Shown piece by piece: positions 55,286-64,000 of a stretch of 64,000 nt of DNA. Source of the DNA: Tetrapyrgos nigripes. Lineage: Eukaryota > Basidiomycota > Agaricomycetes > Agaricales > Campanellaceae. The stretch is taken from the NCBI GenBank assembly GCA_013368315.1, contig JAACJM010000141.1, positions 62,001 to 126,000 of the forward strand. The letters are read 5' to 3'. The notes under the pieces are model-generated. The model saw nothing but the letters and a program-made list of their open reading frames with translations, made no database searches and was not told the DNA's origin. The translations under genes were made by a program, and so were the position numbers. Numbering within the stretch: the stretch's first letter is position 1; each line of letters opens with the position of its first letter.

Positions 55286-55680
55286 TGAAGCAGCAACTAT
55301 TTAGCGCAGGGTGACCAGTCAATTGAGCTCACCAAGTAGAGTGCTGAGTAGAAAGCTAGAGAGCTTAGATGCGAGTTGCTTGTAGAGCAGATAGAACTAG
55401 ATATTGTTCTATAGTAACTATGACTTTACAGAGAGCTTTTATACTAGATAAAGAGCATGTAATTACTAATATCTACATTGTCCATGGACATACCTAGAGA
55501 CTAAGAGGATATTACCATTGGCCATATTGCTATCTACAGAGATATCACTACATAGTAGAAGATAAGAGTAATGTCCGGAGAATGTCCTGGAGGACTAGCA
55601 TACTTATAGCTATGTAGAAGTTTCATAATAACTCCATATAGAATCATAGTTACTATACATGGAAGATATATATTTCAACA
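55286..55680 (-). repeat. 5' LTR of the copia element
   Basis: This 395-base LTR is uninterrupted and serves as the empty-site reference for the Tc1 insertion in the other LTR. Its ends are TG...CA in element sense. Confidence 0.93.
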
Positions 55681-56495
55681 TAGATGCACAAAAGAACTGT
55701 ATTCCAGCTACTCATTATTCTATCCATGCTTATAGATGTGTAATAGTGACAAAGTAATGGCAAACTGTAGTATATTGTTGTCGGATCCAATACCTCCAAG
55801 AGTGGATTTGAGGCAAGTTCGGTGCTCTGATATAAGCGTAAAACTGCACGAGTAGTTCAATTTGAGTGCACTTGCGTGGTAGCAGTTGCTGACGATGAGA
55901 GAGCGGATGAAATGACAGTGGTCAAGTGTTCCTGTCAGGGATATGAGACAGTTTGGGTGAGTGTTGTAGTCCGAGTTCATCTTTAAATGTCTAACCCAAT
56001 TGGCAGTATCAAATTTGGTGTTTGAAGTGGGGAGGACGTTTCAACACATAACTGGCCTTGCAAGACGTGTAGCAAGCCAAAGAAAAGACCAGGTTGATGC
56101 AATGTTGAGGACCTGGCAGAGACGTGCACAGCAAAATACTATATTAGGTATATATGACATCACACAAGCACGTGTAGGTAGGTAGGTTCATAGGCCTGAG
56201 GCCGAAATTTTTTTTCCAACCCCCGGTCTTTAATTTCTTTTTTCGGACCCCTTTGCAAAGTCCCCATCTTTGAATGGAATGCGACTCGGAGTATGAGTGA
56301 TGGCACTAGTGGCGTGCCGGTGGATCCGTATCTTGATTTCGTAGCACCATACGAAGCGATTCCTACGATTTATTCCGATCGGATTCGCGAGCAACATTAG
56401 TTCAAAGTTTGACAGTACGACAATCTTCTCTAAGCTTGAATTCATAGCTACTAGACCTAACGAATTGAATATATTCTAATCTAATCTACAGGCTA
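55681..56495. other. Gene-poor stretch
   Basis: Only short unrecognised frames are present, for example 56000-56185. I do not see the continuation of the LINE that lies left of the copia element. Confidence 0.45.
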
Positions 56496-56503
56496 CCTCA
56501 AGC

Positions 56504-57797
56504 CCGGGTATGAGAAATTTGCGGACACCCTGCAGACACCTATATTTTCATTGCTATGGACTTATTCCTTCTCAAAACCATTGTTCCTCTTAGTTTATAG
56601 GATAGTACAAACATTCCTACCACCTGCTATGAATAATAAGAATGATGGCCTTTCGTGCAGGCACCTAAGTCTCAGACTTGTGAAAATTGCTACACAGCCA
56701 ACAGAACCTCACCAGCCACATCAATCAACATGTTCCAAGCGCAGACTTAATGCAGAAAAGGGAAGTGAAGAGACAGAGGATGGACATCAATCTAAGAGAC
56801 CACAGAGACAGAGAAAATAGTCTCTTTACAAATTGACTATTCCCAGAAATTACAATGAGTACAAATTATTATAAAGCTATTACAATGTATTATCTTGTAG
56901 AAACATGCTAAGACATGACCCTAATACCATTAATTGTTTGATATTCAAAGTTGACAAGTGCAAATGCTGGCAGCAAGCATCTCAAAGCACTTGAGATGTG
57001 TGAGAAACATTTCGAGTGTCTTCAGTGTCGCAATTTCACAGAGAGATTGACTAGTGAGGGTGTAGAAATCTTCCCTTGGTATCCTGCAGAAAGGTTATCT
57101 GTGGAAACATTGGGGGCAAAAATTGTGGCTGTGCTTATCCCACTTTTTTGAGGATTTTTACACTTTGTTGGACATCAGATACAAGTCTCTGAGGTAAGAT
57201 ATGCTTTCTTAGGTGTCCGCAAGGTGTCTGCAAGGTGTTGCAAGTGTACAGCAAAAATTACAATGAGTACAAACTGTCTTGAAGCTATTACAATGTATTA
57301 TCTTCTGTTTGATATTCAAAGTTGACAAGTGCAAATGTTAAAACTACAATGAGTACAAATTATCTTGAAGTTATTACAATGTATATCTTCCAGAAACATG
57401 CTAAGACATGAGCATAATACCACCAATCATGGTAACCAATCATTTGATATTCAAAGTTGACAAGTGCAAATGCTGGCAGCAAGTCTCAAAGCACTTGAGA
57501 TGCATCAGAAAAATTTTGAGTGTCTTCAGCATTGCAGTTTCATAATGAGATTGACTCATGAGGGTGTAGAGATCTTCTCTTGGTGTCCTGTAGAGAGATT
57601 ATCTGTGGAAACATATCATTAAAAAAAATTGTAGCTGTGCTTATCCCACTTTTTTGAAGATTTTTACACTTTGTGGACATCAGATACAAGACTTTGAAAG
57701 TGTCTCTGAGGTAAGATATACATTGGTATAGGACATACAGTCTCATACAGTGTTCTAAAATCCTATCTGCAGGGTGTCCGCAACTTTACCTATACCG
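56504..57797. mobile_element. 1294-base TIR element with 8-base duplication, family A
   Basis: The ends CCGGGTATGAG...TTGCGGACACCCTGCAGA and its inverted partner (CGGTATAGG...TTGCGGACACCCTGCAGA) are flanked by the exact 8-base duplication CCTCAAGC at 56496-56503 and 57798-57805. An 8-base duplication fits hAT or Zisupton-type elements. The interior has a short unrecognised frame (56551-56820) and a diverged tandem duplication at 56836-57200 and 57330-57720. Confidence 0.85.
56836..57720. repeat. Diverged tandem duplication of about 370-400 bases inside the element
   Basis: Phrases recur in order in both halves: ATTACAATGAGTACAAA, GATATTCAAAGTTGACAAGT, GTGCTTATCCCACTTTTTTG and GATACAAG. A shorter extra copy of the first part lies at about 57256-57330. 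Confidence 0.85.
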
Positions 57798-57799
57798 CC

Positions 57800-58534
57800 T
57801 CAAGCCGACCCCATACCCTTAACCGTACCTTTTCCAGAACCAGGTGGTACTTTTCCAGAGTTACCATTAGAAGCTCCAGCCCCGCTCGTTGGCGACTTTC
57901 CGTTCGATGGAACTTTGCCAGTGTTCCCTAACCCAGTCGAGCCTGAACCTGATTCCACTAATGGCCCCTTCCCAGAAGACGATCCCGAGCCTGGGCTTGG
58001 GCTCGTCGATGTTCCCTTCCCACCAGCACCAGCGCCGAGAAAATCCGCTCTATCCTGTTCAACCTCCTTAAGCAGCGTCGCATTGGCGGTTACTTTAGCG
58101 ACTGTGGTAGCGTATGTTTGTCTACATAGGATGGAAATATCGAAATCAGATGAATGATCATAAACTGACAACAAATTATAAGCAAAGTGTGAGTGTGAGC
58201 ACTTACGTCGCAACATTCTTGGCTACACTTCCGGGTGGTGGCAATTTAGCATTCGCGCCACCTGAGCCGGAGCCTGACCCTGGGGCTTTCGTTGGGACGG
58301 TACTCGTTGTCCTATAGGTAAGTATTGCATTAGTCATGAAATTTTGGTAAGCATTTATCATATATCATAGATAATCATTTATTTAGCAGGGAAAAGGGGA
58401 AACTTGCAAGAATGAACTTACGGAGCCGTCTTTGCCACCGTCTTTGTCGCCGCAGGCTCAGCCACAGTGCTCGTTGAAAGCGACAAGGCAATCAGTGCGA
58501 CGGCGATCAGCTTGGGGAGTGTGTTAAAGAACAT
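57800..58534 (-). CDS. Secreted Gly/Ser/Pro-rich protein, three exons, 179 residues
   Basis: Minus-strand exons 58534-58422, 58311-58207 and 58121-57800 join in frame with GT-AG introns to TGA at 57802-57800. The first 25 residues form a signal peptide (PKLIAVALIALSLSTSTVA). The mature protein is low in complexity. It has an APGSGSGSGG segment, a short Ala/Thr/Val helix (TTVAKVTANATLLKEVEQ) and a long Gly/Ser/Lys/Pro tail. No enzymatic domain is visible. A cell-wall-associated or secreted structural role is possible but unproven. The stop codon lies inside the 8-base target duplication of the neighbouring element, so the coding sequence survived while the original 3' end of the gene was displaced. 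Confidence 0.7.
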
Positions 58535-58805
58535 GATAATGTATGAGGAGATCAAGATGGATAGGTTTGTGGATGCAAGACAGAAAGTGACCAGCACTGT
58601 GGAGAGCTTCAATGGCCGCGGTGTGGTTTTATACGTACGTTGATCATCAGCCTAAATGATTCTAACCAGTCCTGCTAGCCAAGCAGTGAGGAGTTTGTAA
58701 TGTAAGTCTCTGGCTCGCTGTCAGTGTGACAGTGGCTCTAGTTCCACGAGGCTCTGAAAATGAACATTATAATTAAATCGAGCCTGCCCAACTTCACGAA
58801 AGTGG
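58535..58805. other. Upstream region of the Gly/Ser-rich protein gene
   Basis: Nothing beyond ordinary flank sequence is seen. Confidence 0.4.
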
Positions 58806-59100
58806 CAATTGCGCATCGGTGCGTCGGTAGTCACCCCAACGGTGATCGCTCGCTACGTCGATGGTTTACAACGCAATTAATATCCTAATATACCTTTACT
58901 AGGAATTGCGCATCGGTGCGTTGGTAGCCACGCCAACGGTGATCGCTCGCCACGTCGATGGTTTACAACGCAATTAATATCCTAATATACCTTTACTAGG
59001 AATTGCGCATCGGTGCGTTGGTAGCCACGCCAACGGTGATCGCTCGCCACGTCGATGGTTTACAACTCAATTAATATCCTAATACTGTATACCTTTACTA
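58806..59100 (+). repeat. Three tandem copies of a 97-base unit
   Basis: GCGCATCGGTGCG occurs at 58811, 58908 and 59005, exactly 97 bases apart. Each copy contains CGGTGATCGCTCG, ACGTCGATGGTTTACAAC and ATACCTTTACTAGG. Copies 2 and 3 are the most alike. The unit includes short self-complementary stretches. Confidence 0.95.
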
Positions 59101-59981
59101 GGATTTTTGTATTTTATCTCGTACGATATTGTATACTGAGCTCAACTGAGATCAGCACAGGATAATCACTGATTGTCAGCATGTCAAGTCCGGATCAGCG
59201 CGATCGTCGCTATATTACTCTATTTACTTGAAGAACAATGGTGGTGCCAGGAAATCCTCGACGTTCTGAAGATCGACGCCAAGATGTTTGAAGGTCAAAG
59301 ACGACTTGTATGCATCGACGAGCTCGCGCGAGTACATTGTCCGGAGAAAAATCTGTCTGCGTTCAACGGATGAATCCCGAATGTAGTACGTGGCAGCCAC
59401 TGCAATCGTAACGCAAGGAAGCTTAGAGAATGGAGTGTACAGGCAAAGGCAAAGGTAGGTTTTCATGGTAATCCTTCGGAAAGCATACCATTCTCCATCC
59501 GTCGAAGTAGTTTGGCATCATATGCATCATAAGTGCGCATCTCAATCACTTATCGCATATAAGGTGACGTGAACAGCATTCATGGGCGGGCAAACTAAAT
59601 TGTGTACGGCGCTGATGGCTAAAACCAATGTCGAACTGAATGATCACCAACTACTTCAAGTCACTATTTGCTTGACTCGGAGTATTCAAGCTATGATATC
59701 CGTAGAAATGAAGGAGTTCCTTAGGGAACGAAAATCTAAGCCACATCCAAGACAAAGTGCCAACTAAACCCGCACTGAGCTTTTGTCTACGCACCGGTAT
59801 ACTTCCCGCCACAGACGGTGTTGACCTGTCACTATTCATTTTGTTCAAGGCTACTTCAGATATGTATAAATACCTGTTGTACTTTTTTCTGGGGACCCAG
59901 AGCAAAGCTGGTCTTCTCTCCTTTCATCTCTCCTTTCATCTATAGCTTGCATCGCACTCAGGAAGTGTTCCATCTATCAGT
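59101..59981. other. Stretch without a supported gene
   Basis: A minus-strand frame at 59224-59466 (80 codons) has no recognised domain or splice support. The right end is the promoter region of the next gene. Confidence 0.45.
59865..59872 (+). promoter_or_regulatory. TATA box
   Basis: TATAAATA lies 110 bases before ATG 59982 and is followed by a CT-rich leader. It is a credible core promoter for the 5-exon secreted protein. Confidence 0.5.
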
Positions 59982-61054
59982 ATGAAGTACTGCCAGATTA
60001 CTCATGCGCTTTTGACGCTGTCCGCACTTGCTTATACTGTGTGTGCGTTGCCTCATCGGTACCGGTAAGCACGAGTATCCGTGAACCCATCCCGTTAACT
60101 CGTAGTAATCTTTTTATTTCAAGCGCCATTATATCTGGGGATTTCCAAGATCTCAATACGACTAATGTCCAAGATACTGCTCTCGCAAAGCGTTTCCCTC
60201 CGTCCAATCCTCCCCCAGCTCAATTCATCGCCACCTTTAACATGGATGGAACTCCGACTCAGTTTACCTTAGTACATGTCAATGGAGGCACCACCGGTGT
60301 CATTTACCATGTACAAGGTGGCTTCCCGGTTCCGCACCCCACTGGGCAGGTTGTCAATGTCCCAGCTCTTGCCAAAACAATCAATTCGAGTCCAGGATGG
60401 GACGGACAACCCGAAGCCCAACGACTTAGCATTGTGAGTAATTGCGCAGAAATTTAATTATACAAGCAGACTAAATTAAAATGAAAATAACATACAGGCC
60501 CAACAACTCTTTTTTTACGGTACTGATCAGACTGGCCGAAATTGGATCATCATGAAAGATATGACTGCAGCGGGCTATTTCTCCCTTGAAACTTGGATGC
60601 AGCAGGCGGCCAATAATCCTCAAAGAGGAATGGCTATCTTGACTGGAGCGAATCGAGGTTTCATCCAGACATCAATAAGATATTTGCAAGGTGGAATGCT
60701 GTGTGTAGTACCCATCTTAATGGATTTTCCCCACTTAAAATGCTCCCAGATACTCTGACGTCAACCACCGGAACTTCTTTCTTGCTAACCCTGAAGACAT
60801 ACTCAATCCGGAGACTGATGAATTGATGGAAGTGCGATTTGGGGCAGTGAGTAACGCTTCATAATTTTGCGGAGACACGATTTTAACGATCTTGAATTCG
60901 ATAGAGCGATTTCATTGACTTTGACCCGGCTGGCGCTCTGATGCCGCATACGTTTGCTGAGTTTAGGGGGAAAGCAAATTTTGGTAAAATGAAGAGAGCA
61001 CAGTTTCTTGATGAGATGAAAAGTACTTACCCCAATCTACCGTGGCCTCAATAG
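59982..61054 (+). CDS. Secreted protein of unknown function, five exons, 280 residues
   Basis: Exons 59982-60064, 60124-60433, 60498-60700, 60750-60846 and 60905-61054 join in consistent phase over GT-AG introns of 49-64 bases to TAG at 61052. The N-terminus is a signal peptide (KYCQITHALLTLSALAYTVCA). The mature protein has a Thr/Gly-rich part (FNMDGTPTQFTLVHVNGGTTGVIY in two stretches), FFYGTDQTGRNWIIM, and an Asp/Phe/Pro-rich C-terminus (SDFIDFDPAGALMP). It has few cysteines and no membrane segment after the signal. I do not recognise the family. Gene structure and a TATA box support a real, secreted product. Confidence 0.75.
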
Positions 61055-61371
61055 AGCCTTCGGTAGCTTGCTGGCGTTTTAATCCCTTCATATATTTACT
61101 TCGCAAATTATTCTCAATTGGAGATTTCTGTTGTGATTCTAATTTCGTCTGTAAGCATTTCGTGACCTTGAGACGGGCATAGTTGAGCAAGCTCACCGTT
61201 CCAGACGAGGGAAATGACGTGGACCATCGTTGCGTGTAGCAAAATAACTGTGAGGAGACTGGATTTTATGCCAAGAAAGCGGCGAGGGTTTGGCAGCCAA
61301 CGGCGTGATCGCGGCAGCAATTCGTCAGCGGCTTGCAAACAGCCGGTTTTTTATTGGCACTCAAGACCCAC
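61055..61371. other. Intergenic stretch
   Basis: Short frames only; nothing recognised. Confidence 0.4.
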
Positions 61372-61379
61372 TACCTAAA

Positions 61380-61678
61380 CCGGGTATCAGAAATCTGCGG
61401 GTACCCCATGCGGGTACACAGGCTGCTTTGTAGAGAAATACTCGAGTTAGGAATGAGACTACTGCAGATGGGAGTGAGTGGCTGTGCTTATCCATGTACA
61501 TTTGAGTTTCACTACACTTCGTTGAAGTCTATCTACAAGCTCTATATTCACTTTTATGTCTCTCTACTATGTTACAAATGCTCGTATGTATGCCATATAA
61601 TGCTGAACTCAAATATTTAATGGTACCCGCAGCCCACCCGCAGACCCGCATGGGGTACCCGCAGATTTCCCTATACCG
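61380..61678. mobile_element. 299-base MITE, family A, with 8-base duplication
   Basis: The ends CCGGGTATCAGAAATCTGCG and CGGTATAGGGAAATCTGCG (inverted) are each followed inward by GGTACCCCATGCGGGT. The exact 8-base duplication TACCTAAA flanks them at 61372-61379 and 61679-61686. The termini are clearly related to the element at 56504-57797. Confidence 0.9.
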
Positions 61679-61775
61679 TACCTAAACTGGGGTAAAAGGC
61701 CATCGCTTCGCGTGGCAAGCTACGAGGCCTGTTCAATAAAGCCAAAATTTTACTCTTATATTGACTACGCGGATG

Positions 61776-62511
61776 AAACTATTTAGGAACCCCTGCACTG
61801 GCGGGAACCCGCCACAAACACGAGGTTAGCGTCTGTTACGCCTTTGTCACGCTTGAGTCGCGATCAAATAGTGGTCGTCGTCTTTGGCGTCGTTCTACAG
61901 TCTCCGACACCAAATTTCTGTGCCAGCGTCCCCCTCGCATGTTGCCTTCACTACGGGTGCCGCTGGCGAGGACCTAGTACTACATACTCACGCGTTCTCC
62001 GCAGTCGTAAGCTCTTCACATTATCATAGCAATTTTGGTCTTTCCATTGAAGTTCCCAAGGTCTTCGAGCTCAGCTTAGCATAGTATGTGAGAGTATGCG
62101 GTCTTTGAGGCGCCGTGTACGAAGCTTGGCTTGTAGAGAGTGGTCTGAGGTGCGTGCCGTTGTTGAACTGACATTTCTTTTCGTGCCTGCTGCTCCCCGT
62201 TTTGATTTCTATGCCTCAGAACCCTGCGTTAATGTAGTTTGGACACAATCAGTACTTTTCCATAATCTTTTAACCAATTTTCACCACCCATTACACTGTT
62301 TCTCCCCTATTCTACGTGTCTCTGTGCATCTAGACATGTTTCTAATATTAATGGACATTTTTAGCTACAATCTACGCCTACAGTACGCGTAGTATCCTCG
62401 CCAGCGCCTCGCATCGTGACTCAATGTGACCTAGTGTGACATGATGTGATGGGAACTGGGTTCCCAAATAAGCAAAGGGTTCCCGCCAGTGCAGGGGTTC
62501 CTAAATAGTTT
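61776..62511. mobile_element. 736-base inverted-repeat element
   Basis: Perfect 35-base inverted ends (AAACTATTTAGGAACCCCTG then CACTGGCGGGAACCC) bound a stretch with only short unrecognised frames. No target duplication was found, so the superfamily is undetermined. Confidence 0.8.
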
Positions 62512-62689
62512 TATCCTGACTATGCTGCAGCTGCTGAGAGAAGGAGAGCTAAAACAACGAAAGAGGATTTGAAGACAAGAATTACGAGGTTTGTACTTGA
62601 TGCAAAGGCAAGCTTGAGGAGTGGAGGAATAGGGCGGTGGACATTGTCAATGCTGGCAGTGAAAACGAGAGAGTCGACACACTGCCAGC

Positions 62690-62905
62690 TAGCATGACGT
62701 TTGCATGACGTTGTGGTTGTCGACAGAAAAGCCTTGCGTTGGTTCGAGGAAGCCGTGAACAACATCATGGGTCTTTGATGGGTCTCGACCATGATTCCAG
62801 ATGAGCGCCTATGAGCACCAACAAACAGGGGTGGGAGTTTGAACCCGTGGAAAAGATCTGGGAGGTCGCTACGACATAAATTAACTCAGCCTAAAGGCCT
62901 CGTAA
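62690..62905. repeat. Dispersed decayed repeat, partner of 36990-37180
   Basis: The same ordered phrases occur as in the left copy: GCATGACGTTGTGGTT, GGGGTGGGAGTTTGA, GAGGTCG...ACATAA.TTAACTC and AGGCCTCGTAA. It is too decayed to classify. Confidence 0.55.
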
Positions 62906-63043
62906 CTGTAGTGGGAAAATCTCTGTCCTGAAGGCAGTCTCGGTTAAGACGGCTATATATCCCTCCCTCCTTCTCCTCCTCCCTGCTCGGACTCATTTCA
63001 GTTTGCATAAACCTAAAGAATGATTGAATACAACATTCTGCCT

Positions 63044-63529
63044 TCATCAGTATTTTCACAGATTACTGGTAGCTGGTTTGAACTGGTCCACTGGTGAAAA
63101 AATAAACTCACTGGGTACTTATCTTCTTGAGGCTCAAAAGTGAGATTGACACCTAAGGTACGTAGCTGCGGTGATTTGAAGTGAGAAACTTAAGAACTGG
63201 CGGCACTGCGTCGGCCGATTGTCGGGGGTGTCGGGAGGTGCCGAACACTGTTATTGGCAATGATGGCAACAATTGATTGAATTAAATGACGTTGGCAACG
63301 TCCCCCGGATCATTTTGAATGATGTGGAGACACTTACCGGTGTCAAGCAACACATTGTCGATGTTGACGACGACATTCCACTCACATTCTGGTCCATTTT
63401 TACTGGTGCTACTGGCGGCGAAAAAACCTTCGCTGGTTAACTGGCAGCTGGCTCACTGGTATCCACTGGTTTGGGCTGGAACCGGTGCCTGCCAGTGGCC
63501 ACCAGTAATCTGTGCAATTACTGATGTTC
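63044..63529. repeat. Inverted-repeat element rich in ACTGG motifs
   Basis: CATCAGTA followed by CACAGATTACTGGT at the left is mirrored at the right by ACCAGTAATCTGTG and TACTGATG. Inside both ends there are clusters of CACTGG, ACTGGT and GGCTGG-like words. It may be a MITE; no target duplication is clear. Confidence 0.65.
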
Positions 63530-63689
63530 ATGACGCGTCGATGACACCACAAAAATGTACAGAAGTAAACATACCCTTATACGGTCCGTTTTCGGATATA
63601 TTCCTCGTATAAATAATGCCAGAATATATAAGTATTTATGACTATCGCGTGGTTTATAGACGGTATGTAGACGGTATGTAGACGGTATA

Positions 63690-63860
63690 CATTCCGCCGT
63701 TTTTTAGATGAGGGATATATGCGAAGATGAGGAATATATGCAAAAACGAAGCATATATGTGAAAGTGAGGCATATATGCGAAGACGAGGAATATATGCGA
63801 AAATGAGGCATATATTCAAAGACAAGGAATATATGCAAAGTCGAGGCATATAAGGAAGCA
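63690..63860. repeat. Degenerate 19-20-base tandem repeat
   Basis: Units alternate GAGGAATATATGCGAAGAC and GAGGCATATATGCGAAAAT-like forms for about eight copies. Just before it TATGTAGACGG is repeated (63660-63690). There are no coding features. Confidence 0.85.
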
Positions 63861-64000
63861 CATCTGAAAGAGCGAGACATATATTGCAGACTTGCATTCA
63901 GCCTGGATAAAGATTTGACTTCAATTATGAGTATCTACATGTTAAGCAGGCATGGTATGGCTCGTACACTACTAAACGCAGTGGCAACTACGCTACTTAC
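63861..64000. other. Right edge of the window
   Basis: Nothing recognised. Confidence 0.4.

Larger units (their letters stand above)
46333..55680 (-). mobile_element. Ty1/copia LTR retrotransposon, decayed, with a Tc1 in its 3' LTR
   Basis: Two LTRs bound it. The right one, 55286-55680 (395 bases), is the 5' LTR. The left one, 46333-48357, is the 3' LTR and is 396 bases once the Tc1 insertion and its duplication are removed. The ends are TGTTGA...CTTCA in element sense. A polypurine tract and a primer-binding site abut the LTRs. The order gag, protease, integrase, reverse transcriptase, RNase H is that of copia. Stops and shifts break every ORF, and the two LTRs differ at perhaps 10-15 positions by eye. 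No 5-base target duplication is visible (ACTAA against TAGAT), so one flank may have rearranged. Confidence 0.9.

Overview
The window looks like a repeat-rich piece of a mushroom-forming basidiomycete (Agaricomycete) nuclear genome. The genes are split by many 45-65 base GT-AG introns (one is GC-AG). Several protein families are fungal: a type-B carboxylesterase, a truncated heme-thiolate peroxidase, a secreted alpha/beta hydrolase and small secreted proteins. Most of the DNA is transposable elements in all stages of decay, often inserted inside one another.

Layout. 1-5327: a Helitron Rep/helicase, open at the left edge, with a cysteine-protease-like tail. 5784-8838 (minus): a secreted alpha/beta hydrolase gene cut just after its signal peptide by an intact Tc1/mariner element (7208-8774). 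9727-11552: a well-supported 7-exon gene with a GRF-like zinc-finger region, followed by a pyrimidine-rich minisatellite. 13113-15800: a truncated peroxidase, an SR-rich ORF and a PIF/Harbinger-like transposase. 16944-19384: an intact 9-exon gene that may be a 2-oxoglutarate/Fe(II) dioxygenase. It faces, tail to tail, a multi-exon transposase-like gene (minus, 19456 to 32482).

That transposase-like gene is cut in its first exon by the most striking object in the window, a 9.9-kb element at 22248-32166. It has 426-base terminal inverted repeats starting CACTGG and a 3-base target duplication (TTA in gene sense). It is filled with about 400 copies of a 22-base GC-rich unit, in one orientation up to about 29360 and in the opposite orientation after that. 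A 279-base element at 37283-37561 has related ends and a 3-base duplication. I read both as CACTA-type (CMC) non-autonomous elements.

The right half holds minisatellites, a two-exon 52-residue secreted peptide (36255-36480), the carboxylesterase (38599-41516), an F-box remnant, a hAT-like element, and a three-level nest: LINE remnant, Ty1/copia element (46333-55680, minus), and a Tc1-like element inside one LTR. After these come a related pair of elements with 8-base target duplications (56504-57797 and 61380-61678), a secreted Gly/Ser-rich protein, a 5-exon secreted protein (59982-61054) and further inverted-repeat elements. No rRNA, tRNA or CRISPR array was found. Exon-intron models were built by hand from splice signals and reading-frame continuity, with no transcript or homology search; family names rest on recognised motifs.
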